From Devosia sp. MC521 (GTDB lineage: Bacteria; Pseudomonadota; Alphaproteobacteria; Rhizobiales; Devosiaceae): a stretch of 64,000 nt of DNA. Every line of letters begins with the position of its first letter. Position 1 is the stretch's first letter. The DNA lies in the NCBI RefSeq assembly GCF_014127105.1, contig NZ_CP059902.1:124001-188000 (forward strand), in the 5' to 3' direction. The position numbers and the translations under genes were made by a program. Below, one piece after another: positions 16,488-24,910 of this stretch. The notes beneath the pieces were generated by a model. The model worked only from the letters and a program-made list of their open reading frames with translations, was not told where the DNA came from and did not search any database.

Positions 16488-16793
16488 GTGGAAAAGACGG
16501 TTACGCGAGCTCTGCTCAGCGATCGCGCTGTCCAAGCAACGGGTTGCTCCCGTCAGGACGCCAGCACTTTGGTTGATCGCCTTCTTGAAATCGTGGGTGA
16601 AGAGCTCAGCATTGGCGAGACCGTCAAGTTGACCGGCTTCGGTACGCTGCAGGTGCGTTCGCGTGCCGAGCGCGTTGGTCGCAATCCGCGCACGGGGGTT
16701 GAGCATCCAATTGCTCCCCACCAGACAGTCGTGTTTATTCCGAGCGCGCGCTTGCGCGACGCGTTGGATGATCTTGCCGGTGAGAAATCCTAA
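16488..16793 (+). CDS. ihfA: IHF/HU-family DNA-bending protein, IHF alpha-like
   Basis: 101 residues from a GTG at 16488, five bases after a perfect AGGAGG. An overlapping ATG two bases upstream is out of frame. The sequence EKTVTRALLSD at the N-terminus, GETVKLTGFGTLQVRSRAER, GRNPRTGVEHPI with the intercalating proline, and VVFIPSARLRDAL fit integration host factor alpha better than HU. IHF bends DNA in replication, recombination and sigma54 promoters. It is somewhat divergent from typical rhizobial IhfA, so a paralog is possible. Its stop is three bases from the convergent ROK gene, leaving no room for a private terminator. Confidence 0.82.
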   Translation: MEKTVTRALLSDRAVQATGCSRQDASTLVDRLLEIVGEELSIGETVKLTGFGTLQVRSRAERVGRNPRTGVEHPIAPHQTVVFIPSARLRDALDDLAGEKS

Positions 16794-16796
16794 CTC

Positions 16797-17978
16797 TTAG
16801 AAATATCGTCTATAGAGAGCCAGTTCAGCGGCGCCTATTGCGGAAGCAAGGGCGCCGTTTTTGCCTGCGCTGACGCGCGGCGGTACAAAGCGACGAACCG
16901 GCAGGCTCTCGAGACATGTTTGTACCTCGGTTGCCAGTCTCTGGCTCAGTTCGCGGCTGAGTGAGCTATCAATGATCACCAAAGGCGTTTCCAACACGGT
17001 CACCGTGTTGAAGATGACGCTCGCCATGGCGCGCGCGCTGGCGGCGATCCAGGTGTTGAGCTGCTCTTCATATCCTTCACCGGTCCACTCAGGCGGGAAG
17101 GGTGCAAAAATCTCATTGCCACCAATGGTTTTGCGCAAAGCCAGAAGCGAGGCGGTATAGTGGGCCTCAAGTGGTCCGCCGCCTTCTGGATGCACGAGCA
17201 TCGAGCCTAAATCGGCACCATGTCCCGTCGGGCCTTCCCAAAGTTCGCCATCCCCGACAATGCCGGCGGCGAGAAAGTCGCTGGCGAGCAGGTAGACAAT
17301 GCTGGCCGGGCGTGGCGTCGACAGCGCGATCAGTTCGCTCCAGCACGCAGCATTGCCGTCATTAAAGACCGTTATGTCCAAAGGGGTTTTGCGCGCCAGC
17401 TCAGCCTTGGGGTTGATCTCGCGCCAGAGCGCGATTTGCTCTTCCGGTGCATAAAGCTCGCTCATCCCCCCACCCAAATCGGCGGGGATCGCGAGGCCAA
17501 CATCGAGCACTTTCTTTCGCCGTTGCGGCGGCAGCGCCCCGAGGGTTTCCTTAATGCGCTCGCCAATCCAATCGAGCAGGCTATGCGCATCGGGATAGGC
17601 GTAGGTCAGAGAATGGCTCTGCACCACCTCGGCATGCAGGTTGAGCAGCAGCACCTCGGCGCGGGTCCAGCTAATCTCAACCCCAATCGCCAATCCCCCA
17701 TGGGGATGGAGCGAAATAGGGGTGGCCGGTTGCCCACGCTTGCCGCGTACAGCGTCCCCCCGCATGATTAGGCCATTGTCTTCCAAGTCGAGCAGAATGG
17801 CCGAGACAGTTTGCGGGGCGAGCCCTGAAATGCGTGAAATCCCAGCGTTAGAAACCCCTGGGTTAAACCCAATAGCGCGCATGACCGTTTTGGAATTGGC
17901 CTTGCGCAGAGTGTTGTGACGCATTCCGAGCTTGGCCGGAGCAAAAACGTCACGAGTGTGTTGCTGCGATTTAAACAT
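16797..17978 (-). CDS. ROK-family transcriptional regulator lacking the zinc motif
   Basis: 393 residues: an N-terminal winged helix (NPGVSNAGISRISGLAPQTVS, about 38-58, then DNGLIMRG) and a C-terminal ROK sugar-kinase-like domain (GLAIGVEISW, VLDVGLAIPADLGG, FNDGNAACWSELI). ROK repressors normally carry CxCGxxGCxE after the GExGH-type motif. Here GPTGHGADLGSMLVHPEGGG is followed directly by a region with no cysteines, so the zinc site is missing while the histidine region is partly kept. The protein likely senses a sugar or sugar phosphate differently from NagC/Mlc. The aldo/keto reductase gene lies upstream on the same strand and the dpp operon further on; its targets are unknown. Confidence 0.85.
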   Translation of the reverse strand: MFKSQQHTRDVFAPAKLGMRHNTLRKANSKTVMRAIGFNPGVSNAGISRISGLAPQTVSAILLDLEDNGLIMRGDAVRGKRGQPATPISLHPHGGLAIGVEISWTRAEVLLLNLHAEVVQSHSLTYAYPDAHSLLDWIGERIKETLGALPPQRRKKVLDVGLAIPADLGGGMSELYAPEEQIALWREINPKAELARKTPLDITVFNDGNAACWSELIALSTPRPASIVYLLASDFLAAGIVGDGELWEGPTGHGADLGSMLVHPEGGGPLEAHYTASLLALRKTIGGNEIFAPFPPEWTGEGYEEQLNTWIAASARAMASVIFNTVTVLETPLVIIDSSLSRELSQRLATEVQTCLESLPVRRFVPPRVSAGKNGALASAIGAAELALYRRYF

Positions 17979-18107
17979 AAATGAGCTCGCGGAAGCGACA
18001 GAAACACCCAGCGTCTATCAAATTGGATATGGAGTTATTTCTGTAAAATACTGATTCGTAATGAAAGTTTGCCATCCTCGCAAAGCAGAGCTTTGGCCGC
18101 AAGGCCA

Positions 18108-19046
18108 TCATTGCCCTGCTTTATCAAGGAGCTGGTGTTGATCTGTTGTTAACGTCAGTGTTGCGCCGCGGACGAGGCTGGCGAGCTGCCTAATTGTTGT
18201 CGCCGATGCTATAGGAGCAGTCACTCGGGGCTGGGCGACGAGCCAGGCAATCGCGACTTCGGCGGGTGTCGCGTCTTGTTCTGCCGCCACTTGATCGAGC
18301 GCCGCCAAAACCGCCAATCCCTTGTCATTGAGATACTGAGCCATGCCGCCGCCGCGAGCGGATTGGCCGAAATCGGATGCCTTGCGATACTTTCCGGTCA
18401 AAAATCCCGCCGCCAGCCCATAATAGACCACAGCGCCCACATTGCGCTCCAGCAGATAGGGGCGCAGTCCTTCAAACTCAGCGCGGTCATAAAGATTGTA
18501 ACGCGTCTGACACACTTCATAGCGTGGAACGGCGAGGGACTTTGCGCGCTCTTCGGCGTCCGCAAACATGTCTCTGGAATAGTTGGACGCACCAATGGTG
18601 CGCACTTTGCCCGCCCCAATCAGGCGATCATAGGCCTCCAGCGTTTCATCGTGAGGCGTGTCCGCATCGGGCCAATGGCTAAAGTAGAGGTCAATATAGT
18701 CGGTCTGCAGGCGCTGCAGCGACGCCTCAACCCCTGCCATAATAGCATCGCGCTTCAAACCGCCCGGCTGGCGGGCCGAATTGACCTTGGTGAAAAGATG
18801 GATCTGGTCGCGTCCACCTCTTGCGCTGAGCCACTTGCCAATAATGGTCTCGCTCAGGCCTGGCGGATTGCCCGGCACCCAATTGGGATAGCCTTCTGCG
18901 GTGTCGATGGCGGAAAACCCCGCATCGACAAAGGCATCTAATATTGAAAAGGCGGTGGCCTCATCGACGGTCCACCCAAAAACATTGCTGCCTAAAACCA
19001 GTGGCATAATAGAAATGCCGCTGCGGCCTAAGTCACGCGCACTCAT
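18108..19046 (-). CDS. Aldo/keto reductase
   Basis: 312 residues of the NADPH-dependent (beta/alpha)8 aldo/keto reductase superfamily. The catalytic Asp-Tyr are in IDTAEGY (about 47-53), Lys in LFTKVNSA (about 86), and His in YFSHWPDAD (about 121). The C-terminal RVTAPIASATTIRQL is the usual cofactor phosphate-binding region (normally PIPGAS). It belongs to the group close to YajO/Tas and plant potassium-channel beta-subunit-like reductases. Substrate is not predictable. It is preceded by a 456-base gap shared with the dpp promoter and may be expressed on its own. Confidence 0.92.
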   Translation of the reverse strand: MSARDLGRSGISIMPLVLGSNVFGWTVDEATAFSILDAFVDAGFSAIDTAEGYPNWVPGNPPGLSETIIGKWLSARGGRDQIHLFTKVNSARQPGGLKRDAIMAGVEASLQRLQTDYIDLYFSHWPDADTPHDETLEAYDRLIGAGKVRTIGASNYSRDMFADAEERAKSLAVPRYEVCQTRYNLYDRAEFEGLRPYLLERNVGAVVYYGLAAGFLTGKYRKASDFGQSARGGGMAQYLNDKGLAVLAALDQVAAEQDATPAEVAIAWLVAQPRVTAPIASATTIRQLASLVRGATLTLTTDQHQLLDKAGQ

Positions 19047-19502
19047 GCTGCCCTCCCGTTGGACTTGAGGCTCAGTCCACCAGCGTTTTGTCTATCCTGC
19101 TTTCAGATAGTTGGCGCGTATGTGTCATGATAATTTCTGTCGTGGCAAGGCGCTGCCGCAAGCTTATCGGTCACAAGGGTCATTGCGCAGCAAGACGATC
19201 GATCACGATGACTCGTCCCCAGACGCAATTGCGTGTTTGGAAACGGGCCAAAGGGCTGTGACAAGTGGTAGCAGGCGCGGGAATGCCTGTGATTTTTACG
19301 ACAGTAACGCACACGTGATTATTGGGGATTTAGACCGCAATATCAGGCGTTTAAGCGATTAAGTGTCGTTGCAATTTTCGTGCAAATGCAGATTTGACCA
19401 ATTGGTCAGTAATTGGCGTTGCACTTGGGTTTATTCTGAGGTTTTTTATGGCAATGTCCTTTGATTGTACCATCGGACGTCCACTCCCCGGGAGACGCTC
19501 TC
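19047..19502. promoter_or_regulatory. Divergent regulatory region upstream of dppA
   Basis: 456 bases between the aldo/keto reductase and dppA with no supported gene. The key element is a perfect palindrome at 19395-19408. Promoter boxes are not clear by eye. Confidence 0.5.
19395..19408. promoter_or_regulatory. Perfect 14-bp palindrome TGACCAATTGGTCA, candidate operator
   Basis: TGACCAA directly followed by its complement TTGGTCA, 95 bases before the dppA ATG. Such a compact palindrome resembles operators of GntR/FadR-type dimers (TTGGTC-like half sites), but no such regulator is adjacent. Confidence 0.6.
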
Positions 19503-21098
19503 ATGAAATTGATGAAAACCCTGATGGTCGCGACGGCCATGACGGCTGTTGTCGTCGGCACGGCGCAGGCTAAGCAATTGGTCTACTGCTCGGAAGCCTC
19601 GCCTTCGCACTTTGACCCTGGTCCGCAGACCGGTGGTAACGATTTCGACGCCTCGGCGCACACCATTTACGACCGCCTGGTTGAGTTCGCTCCCGGCAGC
19701 ACCGAAGTCGTGCCTGGATTGGCCGAGTCGTGGGAAATTTCGGCTGATGGTCTTGAGTACACGTTCAAGCTCCGTCCGGGCGTGAAGTTCCACACCCAGC
19801 CATATTTCACCCCGACCCGCGACATGAACGCTGACGACGTGATCTTCTCGTTCGAGCGCCAGTGGAAGCAGGACAATCCTTGGTACGAATATCTCCCAGG
19901 CATGACTTGGGACTATTTCCAGGGCATGGACATGCCTGGCGCGATCAAGTCGCTTGAAAAAGTCGATGACCTGACCGTCAAGCTGACCCTGAACGAAGCC
20001 AATGCGCCAATGCTGGCAAACTTGGCGATGCAGTTCGCATCGGTCGTCTCGAAGGAATATGCTGACCAGCTCGCCGCTTCCGGCGACATGGCCTCCTTCT
20101 CGACCCAGCCCGTCGGCACCGGCCCGTTCCAGCTGGTTGATTACCAGCTCGATTCCGTCATCCGTTACCAGGCTTTCCCTGACTACTTCGCAGGCAAGCA
20201 GCCGATTGACGATCTGATCTTCGCGATCACCACCGATGCGTCGGTGCGCGCTCAGCGTCTGATCGCTGGCGAATGCGATATCATGCCATACCCAGCGCCA
20301 GCTGACATTCCGACCCTTCAGGGCAATGACAAGCTGACCGTTCTTGAAGCCGAAGGCCTCAACATCGGCTACATGGCTTACAACACCACCGAAGCACCGT
20401 TTGACAACGTCAACGTGCGTAAGGCGCTGTCGATGGCTGTCGACAAGCAGGCAATCGTAGACGCTGTCTACGAAGGCGCAGGTCAGGTTGCTAAGAACCT
20501 CATCCCGCCAACCATGTGGTCGTATAACGACGCGGTTGTTGATCACGTCTACGATCCAGAAGCGGCCAAGAAGCTGCTCGAGGAAGCTGGCGTCTCCGGC
20601 CTGACCACCGATCTGTGGGCAATGCCTGTTTCGCGTCCATACAACCCGAATGCTCAGCGCGTTGCTGAACTCATTCAGGCTGACTGGGCTGCGATCGGCG
20701 TCACCGCCAACATCGTCTCCTACGAGTGGACCGAATACCGCGAACGCGGCAAGCAGGAAGATCGTAAGGGGCCATTCCAGATTGGTTGGAGCGGCGACAA
20801 TGGCGATCCGGACAATTTCTTCGGCACTCTGTTCTCCTGCGCGGCAATTGGCGTGTCCAACTATGCGTCATGGTGTAACGAAGAGTTCGAAGCTCTGATC
20901 CAGAAGGCCAAGGCCACGACCGATCAGGCAGAGCGCACCGCGCTCTACGAACAGGCTCAGGTTCTCTTCAAGCAGGAAGAACCAGTCCTCACCCTTGCTC
21001 ACTCCAAGGTGTTTATGCCGATGAATAAAAAGGTGCTCAACTACACCATGAGCCCTCTCGGCACGCACTCCTTCGTGGGCGTCGACGTCGCAGAATAA
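19503..21098 (+). CDS. dppA: Dipeptide/peptide ABC transporter substrate-binding protein
   Basis: 531 residues of solute-binding family 5. The ATG at 19503 follows GGGAG by eight bases and gives a Sec signal peptide (MKLMKTLMVATAMTAVVVG, cleavage after AQA). The mature protein begins KQLVYCSEASPSHFDPG and shows LAESWEISADGLEYTFKLR, VGTGPFQL and the C-terminal segment typical of DppA. It binds peptides (or related ligands such as haem or opines; the family is broad) in the periplasm and delivers them to DppBCDF. It is the first gene of a five-gene operon; a hairpin at 21122 just after it probably lowers downstream expression, giving the usual excess of binding protein. Confidence 0.93.
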   Translation: MKLMKTLMVATAMTAVVVGTAQAKQLVYCSEASPSHFDPGPQTGGNDFDASAHTIYDRLVEFAPGSTEVVPGLAESWEISADGLEYTFKLRPGVKFHTQPYFTPTRDMNADDVIFSFERQWKQDNPWYEYLPGMTWDYFQGMDMPGAIKSLEKVDDLTVKLTLNEANAPMLANLAMQFASVVSKEYADQLAASGDMASFSTQPVGTGPFQLVDYQLDSVIRYQAFPDYFAGKQPIDDLIFAITTDASVRAQRLIAGECDIMPYPAPADIPTLQGNDKLTVLEAEGLNIGYMAYNTTEAPFDNVNVRKALSMAVDKQAIVDAVYEGAGQVAKNLIPPTMWSYNDAVVDHVYDPEAAKKLLEEAGVSGLTTDLWAMPVSRPYNPNAQRVAELIQADWAAIGVTANIVSYEWTEYRERGKQEDRKGPFQIGWSGDNGDPDNFFGTLFSCAAIGVSNYASWCNEEFEALIQKAKATTDQAERTALYEQAQVLFKQEEPVLTLAHSKVFMPMNKKVLNYTMSPLGTHSFVGVDVAE

Positions 21099-21121
21099 GC
21101 CTGCCTCGTTACCTATCAACG

Positions 21122-21152
21122 GGCTTCGGGGGTAATACCCCGAAGCCTTTCT
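21122..21152 (+). terminator. Hairpin after dppA (attenuating terminator)
   Basis: GGCTTCGGGG, loop GTAATA, CCCCGAAGCC then TTTCT. It lies between dppA and dppB within the operon and likely causes partial termination. Confidence 0.8.
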
Positions 21153-21261
21153 GCATCATGCCACGTCAAAGCTTTGTTATCTGACCGACGCTTAGCTGAG
21201 CTGGAAACAGCGGTCTTTCCAATCAGCAGAGTCATCAAGCTGTGGCCAAGAGAACCCGCAT

Positions 21262-22269
21262 ATGCTGAACTATATCCTGCGCAAGTTAGCGCTGATAATT
21301 CCGACCTTGATCGGCATTTCCATCTGCGCCTTTGCTTTCGTCCGCGTTCTGCCCGGCGATCCAATCCTGGCCATGGCCGGTCAACACGGCGTCACCCCTG
21401 AGCGATATGAAATCCTCAAGGAGCAGTTCGGCTACAACCTGCCGATCTGGCAGCAGTATTTCAACTATGTCGGTGGCCTGCTGCAAGGCGACTTCGGCGT
21501 CTCTCTGGCCACCAAGCGCCCCGTGCTGAATGAGTTCTTCACCCTGTTCCCGGCAACGGTTGAACTGGCGCTGATGGCCATGCTCTTCGCCGTCGTGATT
21601 GGTGTGCCCTTCGGTGTTCTCGCAGCCGTCAAGCGCGGCTCCTGGATTGATCAGCTCTCGATGAGCGTCGCGCTCGCTGGCTATTCCATGCCCATCTTCT
21701 GGTGGGGGCTGCTGCTGATGATGTTCTTCTCCGCCTACTTGGGGTGGACGCCAGTCTCTGGCCGCATCGCGCTCAGCTTCTTCCTCAAGCCCATCACCGG
21801 CTTTATGCTCATCGATACGCTGCTGCACGGCAATTGGCCGGCCTTCGTCTCGGCGCTGCGCCATCTTATTCTGCCCGCCATTGTGCTCGGCACCATCCCG
21901 CTTGCGGTTATCGCGCGCCAGACGCGTTCGGCCATGCTCGAAGTTCTGGGCGAAGACTATGTCCGCACCGCCAAGGCCAAGGGCCTATCGAGCCGTCGCG
22001 TGGTCAACGTCCACGCCCTGCGCAATGCCATGATCCCGGTCATCACCACCATCGGCCTGCAGGTTGGCTTGCTGCTCGGTGGCGCGATCCTCACCGAAAC
22101 CATCTTCTCCTGGCCCGGCATTGGCAAATGGATGATCGATTCCATTTCCAAGCGTGACTATGTCGCCGTGCAGTCTGGTCTCTTCCTCATCGCCTGTATC
22201 GTCATGGTCGTGAACCTTATCGTTGACGTGCTCTATGCCGTCATTAACCCGCGTATCAGGGTGAAATAA
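21262..22269 (+). CDS. dppB: Dipeptide ABC transporter permease DppB
   Basis: 335 residues with six predicted membrane helices. The N-terminus MLNYILRKLALIIPTLIGIS, the LPGDP motif (about 33-37), and the cytoplasmic EAA-like loop ARTAKAKGLSSRRVVNVHALRNAMIP with GGAILTETIFSWPGIGKW are diagnostic for the DppB/OppB family. It forms the membrane channel with DppC. A 164-base gap separates it from dppA; dppC follows one base after its stop, so these are coupled. Confidence 0.95.
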   Translation: MLNYILRKLALIIPTLIGISICAFAFVRVLPGDPILAMAGQHGVTPERYEILKEQFGYNLPIWQQYFNYVGGLLQGDFGVSLATKRPVLNEFFTLFPATVELALMAMLFAVVIGVPFGVLAAVKRGSWIDQLSMSVALAGYSMPIFWWGLLLMMFFSAYLGWTPVSGRIALSFFLKPITGFMLIDTLLHGNWPAFVSALRHLILPAIVLGTIPLAVIARQTRSAMLEVLGEDYVRTAKAKGLSSRRVVNVHALRNAMIPVITTIGLQVGLLLGGAILTETIFSWPGIGKWMIDSISKRDYVAVQSGLFLIACIVMVVNLIVDVLYAVINPRIRVK

Positions 22270-22270
22270 T

Positions 22271-23167
22271 ATGGCAGCCACACAGAGTTCCCCGACAACC
22301 ATTAAGCAGCCGAACGCTTTCGCTGAGTTTTGGTTTTACTTCTCGGTCAATCGCGGCGCTGTCATTGGTTTGGCGGTGTTCGCAATACTGATCCTGGTTG
22401 CACTCTTTGCGCCTTGGATTGCCCCTTATGCGCCCGAACAGCAGTTCCGCGCTTTCATGAAGGTCCCACCAGCTTTTGCTGGCGGCACCATGCAATTCCC
22501 GCTCGGCACGGACGAGCTGGGTCGCGACATCCTCTCGCGCCTCATTCACGGCGCGCGCTATTCGCTCTCGATCGGCCTGATCGTTGTCACCATCGCAGCC
22601 AGCGTCGGCATTATTCTGGGCGTTCTGGCGGGCTATTTCGGTGGCTGGGTCGATAACGTCATCATGCGCGTCATGGACATTATCCTCGCCTTCCCATCCT
22701 TGCTGCTCGCCCTCGTGCTGGTCGCAATTCTGGGCCCAGGCCTGCTCAATGCGATGCTGGCGATCTCTCTGGTCTTGCAGCCGCACTTTGCGCGTCTCGT
22801 TCGCGCAGCGGTCATGGCTGAGAAGGATCGTGAATATGTGGTGTCGGCAAAAATGGCAGGCGCAGGCCACATTCGCCTGATGTTCAAGACCATCCTGCCA
22901 AACTGCCTTGGTCCGTTGATTGTTCAGGCAACGCTGAGCTTCTCGAATGCCATTCTCGACGCGGCCGCTCTCGGCTTCCTCGGCATGGGTGCGCAGGCAC
23001 CAACCCCTGAATGGGGCACCATGCTCGCCAAGGCACGCGAATTCATTTCCAGCGATCCGTGGATCGTCACCTTGCCGGGTCTGGCCATTCTGATCACCGT
23101 TCTGGCGATCAATCTGGTGGGTGATGGCCTGCGTGACGCTCTCGATCCAAAACTCAAGCGGAGCTGA
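22271..23167 (+). CDS. dppC: Dipeptide ABC transporter permease DppC
   Basis: 298 residues, five or six membrane helices. HPLGTDELGRDILSR-like LGTDELGRDILSRLIHGARY (about 78-97) and the EAA loop DREYVVSAKMAGAGHIRLMFKTILP with ILDAAALGFLGMGAQAPTPEWG are typical of DppC/OppC. It pairs with DppB. Its stop lies five bases before the dppD ATG, whose GGAG ribosome site is inside the end of dppC. Confidence 0.95.
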   Translation: MAATQSSPTTIKQPNAFAEFWFYFSVNRGAVIGLAVFAILILVALFAPWIAPYAPEQQFRAFMKVPPAFAGGTMQFPLGTDELGRDILSRLIHGARYSLSIGLIVVTIAASVGIILGVLAGYFGGWVDNVIMRVMDIILAFPSLLLALVLVAILGPGLLNAMLAISLVLQPHFARLVRAAVMAEKDREYVVSAKMAGAGHIRLMFKTILPNCLGPLIVQATLSFSNAILDAAALGFLGMGAQAPTPEWGTMLAKAREFISSDPWIVTLPGLAILITVLAINLVGDGLRDALDPKLKRS

Positions 23168-23172
23168 CCCCA

Positions 23173-24021
23173 ATGTCCCTGCTCGAGATCAAAAATCTCA
23201 CTGTCGCCTTTGATACCTCCAATGGTCTGTTTAAGGCCGTCGATGGTATCGATATTTCGGTCGATGAACGCGAAGTACTGGCCATCGTCGGCGAGTCTGG
23301 TTCGGGGAAATCCGTTGCCATGCTCGCGACCATGGGCCTGCTCCCCGCGTCGGCCCATGTCAGCGCCGACAGCATGACCTTTGCGGGTCGTAATCTCTTG
23401 GCCATGTCGGCGGCCGAAAAGCGCAAGATCATTGGCAAGGACATTGCCATGATCTTTCAGGAGCCTATCGCTAGCCTCAATCCATGCTTCACGGTTGGTT
23501 TCCAGATCAGCGAAGTGCTGCAAAAGCACCTCGGTCTTTCGGGCCGGGCAGCGCGGACCCGCGCGTTGGAACTGCTGAACCTCGTCGGCATTCGCGATGC
23601 GGAAGACAAGCTCAATGCCTTCCCCCACCAGATGTCGGGTGGTCAGTGCCAGCGCGTCATGATTGCGATGGCGATTTCCTGTAATCCGAAGCTGCTGATC
23701 GCTGACGAGCCAACCACGGCGCTCGACGTGACCATTCAGAAGCAAATTCTGGATCTGCTCGTGCGTCTGCAGGCTGAAACCGGCATGGCGCTGATCATGA
23801 TCACCCACGATATGGGTGTCGTGGCCGAAACCGCCGACCGTGTTGTGGTCCAGTACAAGGGCCATAAGATGGAAGAAGCCGACGTGCTCTCCCTCTTTGA
23901 AAACCCTCAGTCAAACTACACCCGCGCTCTGCTCTCGGCACTGCCTGAGAACGCCGTTGGCGATCGTCTGCCGACCGTTTCCGACATGCTGTTTGAAGCT
24001 GCACCAGGAGTTCGCAAATGA
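23173..24021 (+). CDS. dppD: Dipeptide ABC transporter ATPase DppD
   Basis: 282 residues. Walker A GESGSGKS (about 38-45), Q-loop IFQEPIASLNP, signature MSGGQCQRVMIA and Walker B LLIADEPTTALD are all intact; the H-loop is THDMGVVAE. Usual DppD proteins are 320-330 residues and end with a cysteine-rich segment that binds an iron-sulfur cluster in some members; here the protein stops soon after NYTRALLSALPE and lacks it. The stop overlaps the dppF start as ATGA. Confidence 0.93.
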   Translation: MSLLEIKNLTVAFDTSNGLFKAVDGIDISVDEREVLAIVGESGSGKSVAMLATMGLLPASAHVSADSMTFAGRNLLAMSAAEKRKIIGKDIAMIFQEPIASLNPCFTVGFQISEVLQKHLGLSGRAARTRALELLNLVGIRDAEDKLNAFPHQMSGGQCQRVMIAMAISCNPKLLIADEPTTALDVTIQKQILDLLVRLQAETGMALIMITHDMGVVAETADRVVVQYKGHKMEEADVLSLFENPQSNYTRALLSALPENAVGDRLPTVSDMLFEAAPGVRK

Positions 24022-24845
24022 GCACTCCAGTCCTCGAAGTCCGCGATCTTAAGCGCGATTACGTGTCCTCGGGTGGCCTCTTCCGCCCGGCCAAGGTCAA
24101 CCATGCGGTCAAGGGCGTGTCCTTCTCGCTCGAAAAGGGCAAGACCCTCGCTGTGGTTGGTGAAAGCGGCTGCGGCAAGTCCACTCTTGCCCGCATGATC
24201 ACGCTGATCGACGAACCAACCGCTGGTGACATCCTCATCGACGGTCACGAGGTATCGGCCGAGAACGTCTCCAAGGAACTGCGCCAAAAAGTGCAGATCG
24301 TCTTCCAGAACCCTTATGGCTCGCTCAACCCGCGCCAGAAGATCGGTGAAGTGCTTGCCGAGCCTCTGCTCCTCAACACCAGTTTGAGTGCGGCCGAGCG
24401 GCGCGAGAAGGCTATGGCCATGCTGATCAAAGTTGGCCTGCAGTCAGAACACTTCAACCGCTACCCGCACATGTTCTCGGGCGGTCAGCGTCAGCGTATC
24501 GCTATTGCGCGCGCGCTCATGCTCAACCCAAGCTTCTTGGTTCTAGACGAGCCCGTCTCTGCGCTCGACCTGTCGGTTCAGGCGCAGATCCTCAATCTCC
24601 TCAAGGATCTTCAGGAAGAGTTCGGCCTCACCTATGTCTTCATCAGCCATGACCTCTCGGTCGTGCGCTACATCGCTGACGAGGTGATGGTGATGTATTT
24701 TGGTGATGTGGTTGAGCGTGGCACGCGTGAAGACGTCTTCACCAACCCACAGCACGACTACACCAAGACCCTCTTTGCCGCGACCCCGCGCTCCGATGTC
24801 GATCACATCAAGGCGCGTCTCGCCCGCAAGAAGGCCGCCGCCTAA
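24018..24845 (+). CDS. dppF: Dipeptide ABC transporter ATPase DppF
   Basis: 275 residues with Walker A GESGCGKST (about 50-58), Q-loop IVFQNPYGSLNPR, signature FSGGQRQRIAIA, Walker B FLVLDEPVSALD and FISHDLSVV. Like DppD here it is short and lacks the usual C-terminal extension after HDYTKTLFAATP. It completes the transporter. A strong terminator follows at 24872. Confidence 0.93.
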   Translation: MSTPVLEVRDLKRDYVSSGGLFRPAKVNHAVKGVSFSLEKGKTLAVVGESGCGKSTLARMITLIDEPTAGDILIDGHEVSAENVSKELRQKVQIVFQNPYGSLNPRQKIGEVLAEPLLLNTSLSAAERREKAMAMLIKVGLQSEHFNRYPHMFSGGQRQRIAIARALMLNPSFLVLDEPVSALDLSVQAQILNLLKDLQEEFGLTYVFISHDLSVVRYIADEVMVMYFGDVVERGTREDVFTNPQHDYTKTLFAATPRSDVDHIKARLARKKAAA

Positions 24846-24871
24846 TCCGGCGTCAAATCGAAGTTTGAAAA

Positions 24872-24910
24872 AGGGCCTCTCGCATCATGCGGGAGGCCCT
24901 TCTTGTTTTC
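24872..24910 (+). terminator. Rho-independent terminator of the dpp operon
   Basis: AGGGCCTC-T-CGCA, loop TCA, TGCG-G-GAGGCCCT then TTCTTGTTTTC. On the minus strand an A-to-T run (TTTTTCAAAC) also follows, so it may serve the converging gene at 24911. Confidence 0.88.
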
